From Leptolyngbya sp. CCY15150 (GTDB lineage: Bacteria; Cyanobacteriota; Cyanobacteriia; RECH01): DNA of 64,000 nt. Positions 49,081 to 58,728 of this stretch are shown here, piece after piece. Location of the stretch: the NCBI RefSeq assembly GCF_016888135.1, contig NZ_JACSWB010000147.1, positions 124,001 through 188,000 on the forward strand, in the 5' to 3' direction. Each line of letters begins with the position of its first letter. Positions within the stretch are counted from its first letter, which is position 1. A program made the translations under genes and the position numbers. The notes beneath the pieces are model-generated. The model did not search any database and had not been told where the DNA came from. It was given only the letters and a program-made list of their open reading frames with translations.

Positions 49081-49670
49081 CGACTACGCTCCTCCTAATT
49101 CGTGTTTCAACGCTTCCTTCAGGTTTATCCTAATCGGTTTGCCGATTATGCTCACGCAGTACCCATTGTAGGCATAGTGTGAACGTGCAATCGAGCAGCC
49201 GGCATACTTGCCGGCTAGTTCTTGAAGCGACCTGCCCCAAGCTCTAAACCAGTTTGACAAGACGTTTGTGAAAATGAAAGTGTATAAAGAAGTGTTCCAT
49301 AAATCGCCTCCATATGGCAAGGAGGAACATGTACCAAAGCAGACTTATTCTGGGGTTTTCTCCGATCGCGACGGGGCGATCGCTTCTCTAACTTGCGGTA
49401 GTTCTCTTACCCACCGTAGGGTTGGGTGAGTATCACCCCGCAGTTCCTGCTACCTAATGTAGATTCTACGGGGTTTTCGGGATTCTGACCTTGGTGGCTT
49501 CAGATCGTCTTTGAGATGGCTTGGCGATCGTGAGCATCAGCCAAGGAAGCATATATCACTAGGCGATAGGGTGTATGAGTCGATGGATCCTCGGCAAAAT
49601 CTGAATGAATGTTACTTAACTTAATAAACTGTCGGGCAGGGCTAGACCGATTGATCCAGGAATGGGGCCG
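49081..49670. other. 590-bp gap upstream of psbB
   Basis: On the minus strand this holds the psbB leader and promoter. A short open frame at 49084-49320 has no family similarity and is taken as leader sequence. No gene or RNA seen. Confidence 0.5.
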
Positions 49671-50288
49671 TCAACCATCTTTGGGGGCAGTATCTTTGGG
49701 GGTGACAAAGCGATTGGCGACGGTTTCTGGTTGGATAGCCGATAAAATAACGTGCCCAAAATCCATAACAATCACGGCCCTTGTGCGGCGACCATAGGTG
49801 GCATCGACCAACTGTCCCCGTTCTCGGGCGTCTGTAATTAAGCGTTTAATGGGAGCAGATTCGGGGCTAACGATCGCCACGACTCGATTGGCAGAGACAA
49901 TATTGCCAAATCCGATATTAATGAGCCGAATATCCATAGGGTTAGGTGGCTTGCTAGCCGATAGAGCAGAACGAGGCACCTGCGGGTGCATGATCAGCCG
50001 ATGGGTGATGGTTTCCGCCTGCAGTGCAGACAGGGTCAGATGCCATGTTCCTGGAGCTGGCACGGTGCGATCGCACATCTTGGGTGGGTTGATCGTCCAA
50101 GGATCGAGCAGGTGGCTGATGATCACGGTACGAGGCGATCGCCCCTGGGTGGCATGGGTCAACTGAGCCTGATCACGGGCGTGATGGATGAGTCGTCGAA
50201 TGGGAGCTGAGTCAGCATCGACAATGGCGATCAGTTGCCCTGCTGCCATTGTGTGATCAAATCCTAGGTTGATCAATTGTCCAGTCAT
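49671..50288 (-). CDS. tandem RemA-like (DUF370) regulator, two copies fused
   Basis: A 205-residue protein with two RemA-type domains in one frame. The C-terminal copy (about 118-200, [20 protein letters not shown] to [20 protein letters not shown]) is canonical; RemA-type proteins are normally about 85-90 residues, start there, and bind DNA as oligomeric rings. The N-terminal copy (about 1-98) keeps [40 protein letters not shown] and [15 protein letters not shown], but has diverged and carries a 20-residue insertion. A linker (99-117, Pro-rich) joins them. An internal start at M118 (49937) would give the single-domain form. Whether this is one fused protein or two starts must be tested. Confidence 0.85.
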   Translation of the reverse strand: MTGQLINLGFDHTMAAGQLIAIVDADSAPIRRLIHHARDQAQLTHATQGRSPRTVIISHLLDPWTINPPKMCDRTVPAPGTWHLTLSALQAETITHRLIMHPQVPRSALSASKPPNPMDIRLINIGFGNIVSANRVVAIVSPESAPIKRLITDARERGQLVDATYGRRTRAVIVMDFGHVILSAIQPETVANRFVTPKDTAPKDG

Positions 50289-50759
50289 AGAAAAAACATG
50301 GTGGTGCCTAGGGACTAGGGGATGGTGCTAGAGGATGGGGTGACTACTTCACAACGGCTGCTATGTGCATGATCGGTGTGCTGCGTTGCCATCGTAGCAG
50401 TGGGGATATGATCTAGGGGATAGGTCGCTTGAGTCTAAGCTAGCCCTCAACATAACCACATCCTAGGGGTTAAAACGACTTGAGAATCCTAAAAAACAAC
50501 AAAAATCCAGGATTCTCTTAGAAAATCCAGGATCTCATAAACTTTTTATAGATTTCATGGGGCGTGGTCGTTGGGGCCGCAGGGGTGGCGATAGACTGGA
50601 GGCTGGGCGTGATGGTGCAACATACTGGGTTGTGGGCACGAATGCTGGCTGCTCAGCTAGATGGTTGCCCACCCAAGCGTTGAGCCCTAGGTGATGGCTA
50701 GCTGCCGTGCCTCGGTGCGGTGCCCTAGGTGATGGATAGAACTGACGAGGGATAGGGCT
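50289..50759. other. divergent gap with a 9-bp palindrome
   Basis: About 470 bp between the RemA-like gene and rqcH. GAGAATCCT at 50482-50490 pairs with AGGATTCTC at 50509-50517, and a related block (aaaatccaggatctc) follows at about 50522-50536. This could be an operator or leader hairpin. No gene seen. Confidence 0.5.
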
Positions 50760-52505
50760 GTGCAACCGGTAGATTTGACGACATTGACGGCGGTTTGTGC
50801 TGAGTTGCGAGATGGCTGGCTGCCGGCGCGCCTAGAGCAGGTCTATCAACGCGATCGCCATATGGTTTCCCTAGCCCTGCGCACCCTAGAGGGCCGGAGT
50901 TGGCTGAATATTTGCTGGCATCCGCAGGCCGCCCACCTCTGCCTAGGCGGCCCACCGCCGCGGACGCCGGATACTTTTACCTTCAGTCAGCAGCTTAAGC
51001 ATCAATTGGGTGGTTTGGCGTTGGTTGCCGTTGACCTGATTCATCCCTGGGAACGGGTGGTGGATTTTCAGTTTGCCCAGCGTCCGGGGGAGCCGCCTTT
51101 GTGGCATCTCTACGTGGAGATTATGGGCAAATATAGCAATGCAATTTTGACCCATGCCGATCAAACTATTGTCACCGCTGCCCATCAGGTGAGTCGGCAG
51201 CAGTCCAGCGTGCGTCCGATTCAAACCGGACAGCCCTACGAGATGCCGCCTCGCATGTTGGAAGATGCGCCGTCACGGCAGGAATCGCTAGACGACTGGC
51301 GCGATCGCCTTTGTTTGATTCCCGGTCCCCTCAAGCGCAATCTGATGAAGGTCTATTGTGGGCTGAGTTCTAATCTAGTTGTGTCGATGCTGGAGATGGC
51401 GGATCTGTCCCTAGACTGCACCACTGATGACCTGACCCTTGCAGACTGGCAGCGGCTGTATGAGCGATGGCAAGAATGGCTCCAGTCCTTGCACCAGGAA
51501 CGGTTTAAGCCGGGATGGCGATCGCAGGGCTATACGGTGATGGGCTGGGGGGTAGTGCAACCTGCTAGTAGCGTCCAGGCGTTGCTTGATCAGTACTACA
51601 CCGATCAGCGTAATCAGCAGATTTTCGACCAACTGCGCCATCAGATCTCCCAGCGGATCCTCACGCTACAGAAAAAGCTCAATCATAAGGTGCAGGATTT
51701 TCAGAGTCGTCTCGTCCTGTCAGAGGAAGCCGATCGCGATCGCCAATGGGCTGATTTGCTGATGGCCTATGGGCATGAATGGCAACCTGGCATGACCCAG
51801 ATTCTCCTGCCTGATTTTGAAACCCATGAACCGATCGCCATTCCCCTCAATCCTCAGAAAACGGGGGTGCAAAATGCCCAATTGCTCTACAAACGTCATC
51901 AAAAATTGAAGCGATCGCGGGAGGCGATCGCCCCCCTGCTGGCCGAGGCCCAGGGCGACGTGGCCTACCTTGATCAACTGGAGGTAGCGATCGCTCAATT
52001 AGACGCCTACCGGGAGCCTACGGATCTCAGTGCCCTGGAAGATATTTATGAAGAACTGAGCCAGCAAGGCTACATCAAGGATCCTCGCCGTCGCGATCGC
52101 GCTGCCAGTGCCCCTGACCCCGAAAGCTTTCATCGCTACCGCAGCCCCAGCGGCTTTGATGTGTTGGTGGGACGCAATAATCGCCAAAACGATGACCTCA
52201 CCAGCCGTCTTGCTACCGACTATGACCTGTGGTTTCACACCCAGCAAATTCCCGGCAGCCATGTGCTTTTGCGTCTAGATGCGGGCAGAGTTGCCGATGA
52301 TGCCGACCTGCAGTTCACCGCTAACATTGCAGCCTACTATAGCCGCGCTCGCCAGAGTGACCAAGCCCCGGTGGTCTACACGGCTCCCAAGCATGTCTAT
52401 AAGCCCAAAGGTGCCAAGCCCGGTACCGTAATCTACAAACATGAAACGGTGATCTGGGGCTATCCCCAACGGGTATCGTCCTCAGCAATCGTCCGGATGC
52501 CGTGA
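50760..52505 (+). CDS. rqcH: RqcH/NFACT ribosome quality-control protein
   Basis: A 581-residue NFACT family protein (RqcH, also called fibronectin-binding protein A). It extends nascent chains with Ala tails on stalled large subunits. Seen are the NFACT-N part (LTTLTAVCAELRDGWLPARL, EIMGKYSNAIL), a long coiled coil at about 280-400, and the C-terminal NFACT-R part (SPSGFDVLVGRNNRQNDDLT, DYDLWFHTQQIPGSHVLLR). The start is GTG 50760. Confidence 0.92.
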   Translation: MQPVDLTTLTAVCAELRDGWLPARLEQVYQRDRHMVSLALRTLEGRSWLNICWHPQAAHLCLGGPPPRTPDTFTFSQQLKHQLGGLALVAVDLIHPWERVVDFQFAQRPGEPPLWHLYVEIMGKYSNAILTHADQTIVTAAHQVSRQQSSVRPIQTGQPYEMPPRMLEDAPSRQESLDDWRDRLCLIPGPLKRNLMKVYCGLSSNLVVSMLEMADLSLDCTTDDLTLADWQRLYERWQEWLQSLHQERFKPGWRSQGYTVMGWGVVQPASSVQALLDQYYTDQRNQQIFDQLRHQISQRILTLQKKLNHKVQDFQSRLVLSEEADRDRQWADLLMAYGHEWQPGMTQILLPDFETHEPIAIPLNPQKTGVQNAQLLYKRHQKLKRSREAIAPLLAEAQGDVAYLDQLEVAIAQLDAYREPTDLSALEDIYEELSQQGYIKDPRRRDRAASAPDPESFHRYRSPSGFDVLVGRNNRQNDDLTSRLATDYDLWFHTQQIPGSHVLLRLDAGRVADDADLQFTANIAAYYSRARQSDQAPVVYTAPKHVYKPKGAKPGTVIYKHETVIWGYPQRVSSSAIVRMP

Positions 52506-52547
52506 GATGAACGGAACTGTTAAGCTGTTGGGCGACTTAGATCTAAT

Positions 52548-52592
52548 CCGCATCTCATCAAACCGCATTTCATCAGACCGCATCTCATGAGA
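52548..52592. repeat. 15-bp tandem repeat, three copies
   Basis: ccgcatctcatcaaa, ccgcatttcatcaga, ccgcatctcatgaga, directly adjacent. Confidence 0.9.
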
Positions 52593-52745
52593 TCAAAAGA
52601 GTCACGGTGCTGGCTGATGGTTCCACAACCACGGGTTGACGTACCACAACGGCTGAAAAAAATGGTGATTTATGATGGCTTTCTGGGCTGAATTGGGAAT
52701 CCTTTTCCTTGTGCTGTTGACATACGAGGGCTTCTTCCTTGCCTT

Positions 52746-52779
52746 GTTCAAGCAACATCATGGTTCAAGCAACATCATG
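52746..52779. repeat. 17-bp tandem repeat, two copies
   Basis: gttcaagcaacatcatg occurs twice, exact and directly adjacent (52746-52762 and 52763-52779). Confidence 0.9.
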
Positions 52780-53157
52780 GATACACGATGGACGCGATCG
52801 CCCCTGACTAGACCTGCTGGATCATAGTGATAGGTTTCATTCATGCCGCTTTGATAGCCCCTGGCAACGCTGTAACGATCGTTGCCCGTTAAGATAACAA
52901 GCCAGCCAAACTTCTTAGGCTGAAGACCATCAGTGAACTGCAGATGTTCAACCTATGGCGTTGAGGACGTGAGGGGGCGATCGCCCCTATGAGATCAGAC
53001 TTAATGCCGTCTAGTGGATAAACACCCTATCATCTCAATGCAGAGAATATCGATAGGTTGCAGATGAAGCATCCCTGAGTCCAAAACAAAGGCCCCTAGG
53101 GCAAGTACCAGCCAAAGTATTCATTCCCGAGTCTAGCAAGGTTTAGAGGATATATTC

Positions 53158-55947
53158 ATGGCAGACATAGCAGGAAATACCATTCAAACTGCGAATACCA
53201 CCGCTTTTTCCAGCATCGGCCCTCGTCCTACCCGTGTTGTGGATAGGGTGGGGCCAACCGATCGATTTGATTACTACCGTCTTCGTCTGACTGGGCGCAC
53301 AAGCGTAGAAATTACCCTCAACGGCTTGCGAGACGATGCAAATGTGCAGTTGGTGAATCGCCGAGGGGACATATTAGCCCGCTCCATTAATTCGGGAACG
53401 AGCGACGAAGCAGCCGGACGGACGCTCAATCAAGGTATTTTCTACATTCGAGTATTTACACCCAACGCCCGTGCAAATACTCCCTATCGCCTCAACGTCA
53501 GTGGATATGCTGATAATGCTGGAAATACCTTTAACCAAACCCTTGCGATTGATCCTCAAAGTGGCCCTGTTGTTCAATCTGACTACGTCAGCACATCAGC
53601 AGATCGCAGCGACTTTTATGAGTTTGATCTCGCTGATGTGGCTGAGGTTGATCTCTCCCTATTCGGGCTGGCAAGCAATACTCGCCTAGTTCTCTTTGAT
53701 GGCGACAGACGACGGATTGATTTCGCCGCTGGCGGCACTAGCGGTACGGAAGCTGGTATTAATCAGATCCTTGGCCCTGGCACCTACTTTGCCCGTGTCT
53801 TACCCATCGGGCCAGACGCTGCCACCACCTATCGCTTTCGGGCTATTGCAAGTCCTGCCCCGGATGGGGCTGGCGACACGTTCCCTGACGCCAACAACTT
53901 AGGGGTACTGCCTGAACGTAGTGCCACAACTCCTATTCCGACGATCGAGGAGTTGCTGAATGTCAATGATACGGATGTATATCGCTTCAGAACGTCTAAT
54001 CGAGCTGATGCCCTGCTCGACGTCAACTTAAATCTCAGCAACGCCGATCTTGATGTAGATTTAGAAATCTTTGACTCTAACTTCCAATTGGTCACGTCAA
54101 CCGTCGGCAGCAACACGGTTGCCCTCAGTGACGTTTCCTTGGCAGCAGATAGTATCTACTTCATCCGGGTGTCGAAGGTTGATAATGCAGCCTTCAGTTT
54201 CTTCACCCTTGACCTAGAAACAGAGCTTGATATTCTTGACCAAGCTGGTAACACCCCTGCCGCAGCGTTCAATATCAACAATGAAGCATCTTGGGAACCG
54301 GTGAACGGTTCCCGTAGCTTTAACCTTGTCGACTTTGTGGGGGCAGGTATTGATGAGGATGATTACTACACCTTCAATCTTACCGAAGCCAGCTTCATCG
54401 ATCTGAATGTGATTCCATCGAATATCGATTTAGACGCTACTGCGGATATTCAACTGTTCCGGCAAGGCCCCGGTGGTATCGGTGACCTTGAGCTGCTAGA
54501 CACTGTGCGCCAACTGGGTAATGTGCCTGAGCAAGTTGAAGGGGTATTTGATGCTGGCACCTACTTCATTCGTGTTTTTCCAGAGGCACAGTCCTCGTTT
54601 GCTTTCTACGACCTCTCCTTAGAAGCAACCTCTATTTCCCTCACTCCTGCTTTCATTAAGGACATTGCTCCAGGTGCGCAAAGTTCTTCTTCCCTAGCTC
54701 AGCAAATGGCTGGGGTTGGTGGTAGCCTTTTCTTCTCAGCCAATGATGGATCAGGACAGGCCCTCTGGACGACGGATGGTACCTTTGAGGGCACTCAACA
54801 ACTGCGGGAGTTCTCCAACATCGGTGACATGGTTGCGGTGAATGGATTCGTCTATTTCACGGCAGCGGATGCGGGGCTCAACAATGGTCTAGAACTCTGG
54901 CGCACCGATGGGACAGCGGTTGAGTTGGTCAGAGATATTTTTGTTGGCCCAGAGTCATCCAACATTAGCAACTTCACGGTAGTGGGTGATTTGCTCTACT
55001 TCACCGCAACAAATTTTGAAGATGACTTTGACACCAACAATGAAGTGTGGGTTGTGGATACAACCTTCGCTGGGGTTAACCTAGCGAATAGCGCTACCTT
55101 GCTTGACGTCACAGGGGACAACGTAGGATCGACTCCTAGCGGCTTGACGGCAGTTGGAAGCTCTCTATACTTCCTCTCTGAAACCGATGTGGGTCCGCAA
55201 CTCTTCAAGAGTGCTAATGGTGCTGCCCCAGTGGCCATTGATACAGGTAGTGTTAACCCCTTGGGTAGCTTTGCCGAATTTCAGGGCTCGCTTTACTTCA
55301 CGGGCTCTGCTCCAGTTATTGCAGGTGGAACGCCTAACCTATTTACCCTGGATGCAAATGATGCCTTGGTGGAGGTTGATCCCTTACCAACAACGATTCA
55401 GACTGCAAACTTTGGTAATTTGACGGTGGCGGGCGGCAAGCTGTTCTTTACGGCAAGTGCCGCATCGGGTGTTGAGCTCTACGCCTATGACCCAACGCTT
55501 AATGTAGGATTTCGCTCGTATTTGGTGGAGGATATTAATGTCAATCCAAACATCAGCGAAAGTTCTAACCCCTTGCAGCTAACGGCAGTGAATGACCTTC
55601 TATACTTCTCGGCTGATGATAGTACAGGACGTCATCTGTGGGTGAGTGATGGAACGGGAGGAGGAACCGAGAAACTGCTCTTTAATAACGCTCCGGTTGC
55701 AACTCCTACGAACCTGATCGCGGTGGGTACTACGCTTTACTTCACCGCAGATGGGGGGGCTGGATCAGAGTTATGGCGGCTCTTCCCAGACGGTAGCGAT
55801 GTGGAGCTGGTTGACATTGCTGGCGATGTAGCTTCGAATCCGGGCAACCTCACTGTGGTGAACGGACGCCTCTTCTTCCGAGCAGACACGCCGGACGCTG
55901 GTCGTGAACTTTGGGTCGTAGGCTTGCCAGAGGAGGATCTCGCCTAG
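53158..55947 (+). CDS. large extracellular protein with PPC domains and ELWxxDGT repeats
   Basis: A 929-residue protein. Residues about 1-500 are four PPC-type beta-sandwich repeats (for example DRFDYYRLRLTGRTSVEITL, then DRSDFYEFDLADVAEVDLSL, DTDVYRFRTSNRADALLDV and DDYYTFNLTEASFIDLNV), and about 505-925 are ELWxxDGT-type repeats, seen as LWTTDGTFEGTQQL, ELWRTDGT and HLWVSDGTGGGTEKL. This composition is typical of large secreted or surface adhesion-like cyanobacterial proteins. No signal peptide is visible, so export by a type I system or another leaderless route is likely. A strong terminator follows the gene. Confidence 0.88.
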   Translation: MADIAGNTIQTANTTAFSSIGPRPTRVVDRVGPTDRFDYYRLRLTGRTSVEITLNGLRDDANVQLVNRRGDILARSINSGTSDEAAGRTLNQGIFYIRVFTPNARANTPYRLNVSGYADNAGNTFNQTLAIDPQSGPVVQSDYVSTSADRSDFYEFDLADVAEVDLSLFGLASNTRLVLFDGDRRRIDFAAGGTSGTEAGINQILGPGTYFARVLPIGPDAATTYRFRAIASPAPDGAGDTFPDANNLGVLPERSATTPIPTIEELLNVNDTDVYRFRTSNRADALLDVNLNLSNADLDVDLEIFDSNFQLVTSTVGSNTVALSDVSLAADSIYFIRVSKVDNAAFSFFTLDLETELDILDQAGNTPAAAFNINNEASWEPVNGSRSFNLVDFVGAGIDEDDYYTFNLTEASFIDLNVIPSNIDLDATADIQLFRQGPGGIGDLELLDTVRQLGNVPEQVEGVFDAGTYFIRVFPEAQSSFAFYDLSLEATSISLTPAFIKDIAPGAQSSSSLAQQMAGVGGSLFFSANDGSGQALWTTDGTFEGTQQLREFSNIGDMVAVNGFVYFTAADAGLNNGLELWRTDGTAVELVRDIFVGPESSNISNFTVVGDLLYFTATNFEDDFDTNNEVWVVDTTFAGVNLANSATLLDVTGDNVGSTPSGLTAVGSSLYFLSETDVGPQLFKSANGAAPVAIDTGSVNPLGSFAEFQGSLYFTGSAPVIAGGTPNLFTLDANDALVEVDPLPTTIQTANFGNLTVAGGKLFFTASAASGVELYAYDPTLNVGFRSYLVEDINVNPNISESSNPLQLTAVNDLLYFSADDSTGRHLWVSDGTGGGTEKLLFNNAPVATPTNLIAVGTTLYFTADGGAGSELWRLFPDGSDVELVDIAGDVASNPGNLTVVNGRLFFRADTPDAGRELWVVGLPEEDLA

Positions 55948-56002
55948 GGTTTCTCACGCCATCTTATAGATGGGATGCGGGTAGGGGCTTGCTCCTACCC
56001 AG

Positions 56003-56027
56003 ACCGCCAGACTTCTGGCGGTTTTTT
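56003..56027 (+). terminator. intrinsic terminator of the PPC/ELWxxDGT gene
   Basis: ACCGCCAGA (56003-56011) pairs with TCTGGCGGT (56014-56022), followed by a T run. Stem 9 bp with a two-base loop. Confidence 0.9.
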
Positions 56028-56208
56028 GCTGGATGTTGGGTGTTTGCAGGTGCTGGCCACTCGACAGACATGACATTTCACTTCGACGATCGTTGTAGCC
56101 TCAAGCTTGATGATAAGATCAAAGGAGCTGATTCACCCTAATTCCGACCGAATTACCGGGGATAGTTAGCTTTATCGTTTGTGCTCACTGATCTGTCGTT
56201 TGCGTCCC

Positions 56209-58128
56209 ATGGTCACCACTCCCATCCAATCGTCTGCTTCCGTTAAACGTTCGAAGGCTGAAGCGCTCAAAGAACGTAGCCATGCCCTGCGAGAGCCTGT
56301 TGCCACGGAGATTTTGCAAGATACCACTCATTTTTCTGAAGATGGTCTGCAGATTCTCAAGTTCCACGGTTCTTACCAGCAAGATAATCGTGATAACCGG
56401 GTTAAGGGACAGGAGAAGGATTATCAATTTATGCTGCGAACCCGTAATCCTGGCGGGTTTATTTCATCGCAGCTCTACCTCACCCTCGATCGCTTAGCGG
56501 AGGAGTATGGCAATCAGACCCTGCGGGCCACTACTCGTCAAGGTTTCCAGCTTCATGGTGTGTTGAAGCGGAACCTGAAGACCGTGATTGCGGAAATTGT
56601 CCGAAATATGGGGTCTACCCTAGGAGCCTGCGGTGATCTGAACCGGAATGTGATGGCTCCTCCAGCTCCCTACAAGAATCGTCCAGAGTATGTTTATGCT
56701 CAGGAGTATGCCAATCACATTGCTGATTTGCTAACGCCCCACACCGGCGCGTACTACGAAATTTGGCTGGATGGTGAAAAGGCGGTGACCTCGGAGGTGA
56801 ATCCTGCGGTGGTGGCGGCGCTACAGCCCAAGGGCAATGGCACTGTATTTGCTGAGGGAGAGGAGCCGATTTATGGCACCTACTACATGCCTCGTAAGTT
56901 TAAGTGTTGTGTGACGGTGCCGGGGGATAACTCGGTGGATCTCTACTCCCAAGATGTCAGTCTTGTGGTGATCACCAATGACCAGGGTGACCTAGAGGGA
57001 TTCAATGTGTTGGCGGGTGGCGGCATGGGACGCACTCACAACAAGGAAGAGACGTTTGCCCGATTGGCAGATCCGATTTGCTATGTGGACAAGGATGATG
57101 TCTATGACCTGGTGAAGGCGATCGTGGCGACTCAGCGAGACTATGGCGATCGCGTCAATCGTCGCCATGCCCGCATGAAGTATTTGCTGCATGATTGGGG
57201 TGTGGAACGGTTTAGCCAAACCCTAGAGCAATACTTTGGTCAACCGCTCCAGCCGTTCAAGCCTTTACCTGAGTTTGAGTACAAAGACTATCTGGGCTGG
57301 CATGACCAAGGCGATGGCAAGCTATTTTTAGGCATCTCCATCGAGAATGGGCGGGTGCATGATACGCCTACCCTGCAGCTTAGAACGGCGCTGCGGGACA
57401 TTGAGCAACGCTTTGCTCTGCCGATGCTGCTGACAGCCAACCATAACTTGGTGCTGTATGACATTGATCCGGCGGCCAAGTCCGAGATTGATCAAGTTCT
57501 GCAGCGCTGTGGTGTGGTGCCGGTGGAGAACCTGGATCCTCTCACGCGCTATTCGATGGCCTGTCCGGCCTTGCCGACCTGCGGGCTGGCGATTACGGAA
57601 TCGGAGCGGGTGCTGCCCAGCATTAACGATCGCATTCAGGCGGTGCTCAAGCGGGTGGGGTTGCCGAATGAAACCATTGTCATTCGTATGACCGGCTGTC
57701 CCAATGGCTGTGCTCGTCCTTACCTGGCGGAGCTAGGGTTTGTGGGACAGGCGTCGGAGGCCTATCAAATTTGGCTGGGCGCGAGTCCTCACCAAACGCG
57801 TCTGTCTGAACCCTACATGGATCGTATGGCGATCGCCGACCTAGAGAAGACCCTAGAACCGCTGTTCACCCAGTTCAAGCAACAGCGGCAGGTTGGGGAA
57901 AGCTTTGGCGACTTTTGCCATCGGGTTGGCTTTGAGGCGCTGCGGCAGTTTAGCGCTACCTATCAGCCCAAATCATCGCGATCGCCCAACCGCTCTCGCT
58001 ATCGAATTGGTGTGGGGGATGAGATCTACGCCCAGCTCAAAACAGCGGCAGAACAGCAGGGACGCCCGATGACGGAGGTGGCAACAGAAGCGATCGCTGC
58101 CTACCTGAAGACGGTCTCCGATTCCTAA
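56209..58128 (+). CDS. sir: ferredoxin-sulfite reductase with an RHH-like C-terminal tail
   Basis: A 639-residue protein that reduces sulfite to sulfide using ferredoxin electrons in sulfate assimilation. The sirohaem and 4Fe-4S ligands are C452-x5-C458 ([11 protein letters not shown]) and C497-x3-C501 ([10 protein letters not shown]). [20 protein letters not shown] and [13 protein letters not shown] are typical of the first half. The length separates it from nitrite reductase (about 510-530 residues). The C-terminal about 45 residues ([35 protein letters not shown]) read like a ribbon-helix-helix DNA-binding unit. I chose ATG 56209; the frame is open to 56179 without family character. Confidence 0.93.
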   Translation: MVTTPIQSSASVKRSKAEALKERSHALREPVATEILQDTTHFSEDGLQILKFHGSYQQDNRDNRVKGQEKDYQFMLRTRNPGGFISSQLYLTLDRLAEEYGNQTLRATTRQGFQLHGVLKRNLKTVIAEIVRNMGSTLGACGDLNRNVMAPPAPYKNRPEYVYAQEYANHIADLLTPHTGAYYEIWLDGEKAVTSEVNPAVVAALQPKGNGTVFAEGEEPIYGTYYMPRKFKCCVTVPGDNSVDLYSQDVSLVVITNDQGDLEGFNVLAGGGMGRTHNKEETFARLADPICYVDKDDVYDLVKAIVATQRDYGDRVNRRHARMKYLLHDWGVERFSQTLEQYFGQPLQPFKPLPEFEYKDYLGWHDQGDGKLFLGISIENGRVHDTPTLQLRTALRDIEQRFALPMLLTANHNLVLYDIDPAAKSEIDQVLQRCGVVPVENLDPLTRYSMACPALPTCGLAITESERVLPSINDRIQAVLKRVGLPNETIVIRMTGCPNGCARPYLAELGFVGQASEAYQIWLGASPHQTRLSEPYMDRMAIADLEKTLEPLFTQFKQQRQVGESFGDFCHRVGFEALRQFSATYQPKSSRSPNRSRYRIGVGDEIYAQLKTAAEQQGRPMTEVATEAIAAYLKTVSDS

Positions 58129-58204
58129 GCCTCCCTTGACGATCGCGCCAGGGTTCTCCACAATGGAGAAAGACTGTAACGTTTTGTAAACGGTTGTGCT
58201 GCTA

Positions 58205-58375
58205 ATGACTAACCCTCAACCTTCTGTGACTCCCAAGTTGACAGAGCCGAAATTTGGGTTCAACGACTATTCCGAACGCTTGAACGGACGGGCTGCCATG
58301 ATTGGATTTGTCCTGACCTTGGTAATTGAGTACACGACGGGCCAAGGTCTTTTGGCTTGGTTGGGGCTGTATTAA
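58205..58375 (+). CDS. hli: high-light-inducible protein
   Basis: A 56-residue protein MTNPQPSVTPKLTEPKFGFN followed by DYSERLNGRAAMIGFVLTLV. The chlorophyll-binding helix with ERLNGRAAMIGF is the Hlip signature. Hlips dissipate excess light energy and bind pigment during photosystem II assembly. It lies 76 bp after sir and ends at a bidirectional terminator. Confidence 0.95.
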   Translation: MTNPQPSVTPKLTEPKFGFNDYSERLNGRAAMIGFVLTLVIEYTTGQGLLAWLGLY

Positions 58376-58403
58376 GCCAGTTTTAGGCATGAAGTAAAGA
58401 CAC

Positions 58404-58432
58404 AAAAAAACCGCCAACTTGGCGGTTTTTTT
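58404..58432. terminator. bidirectional terminator between hli and psaJ
   Basis: A7, then CCGCCA-ACT-TGGCGG, then T7. It can end hli (plus) and psaF-psaJ (minus). Confidence 0.9.
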
Positions 58433-58499
58433 GTACGTGAGCAAGCATCTAGGGTTTTAACCCTAAGTCTGGCAAACCGTTTGGGCCTGGTTGATAGGG

Positions 58500-58625
58500 T
58501 TAGAACGGTGTAAACAACAGGTCTGGGTAGAACCGGTTGAATTCAATCAAGATACCAGCCGTGACCAGCATCCAGGCTGCTGCCAAAACCGGCGCGGTAG
58601 ACAAATACTTCAAGAGATCCTGCAT
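58500..58625 (-). CDS. psaJ: photosystem I subunit IX
   Basis: A 41-residue protein: [20 protein letters not shown], then [18 protein letters not shown]. This is PsaJ, a single-helix subunit of photosystem I next to PsaF. It follows psaF by 103 bp on the same strand, the usual psaF-psaJ pair, and shares the terminator at 58404-58432. Confidence 0.96.
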   Translation of the reverse strand: MQDLLKYLSTAPVLAAAWMLVTAGILIEFNRFYPDLLFTPF

Positions 58626-58690
58626 GAGCTAGACTCCAATCTCAACTTAGGAATAAATCAGTCGTCTCGAAAAAGATGATCCGCTGAGCC

Positions 58691-58706
58691 AGGAGCGATC
58701 GCTCCT
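58691..58706. repeat. extended HIP1 palindrome
   Basis: AGGAGCGATCGCTCCT is a perfect 16-bp palindrome around the HIP1 octamer, between psaF and psaJ. HIP1 octamers are very common throughout this window. Confidence 0.9.
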
Positions 58707-58728
58707 ACCCTTACGGAAACAGATGTGC

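Larger units (their letters stand above)
52506..53157. other. 652-bp gap with short tandem repeats
   Basis: Holds a 15-bp repeat (ccgcatctcatcaaa) three times at 52548-52592 and a 17-bp repeat (gttcaagcaacatcatg) twice at 52746-52779, plus HIP1 sites. No gene seen. Confidence 0.6.

Noticed and set aside
49084-49320. 78-residue frame upstream of psbB
   Set aside because: No family pattern, lies in the psbB leader, and has mixed codon use.
58691-58706. Palindrome between psaF and psaJ as an operator
   Set aside because: It is a HIP1 octamer with extended arms; HIP1 sites occur all over the window and are not specific to this gene pair.
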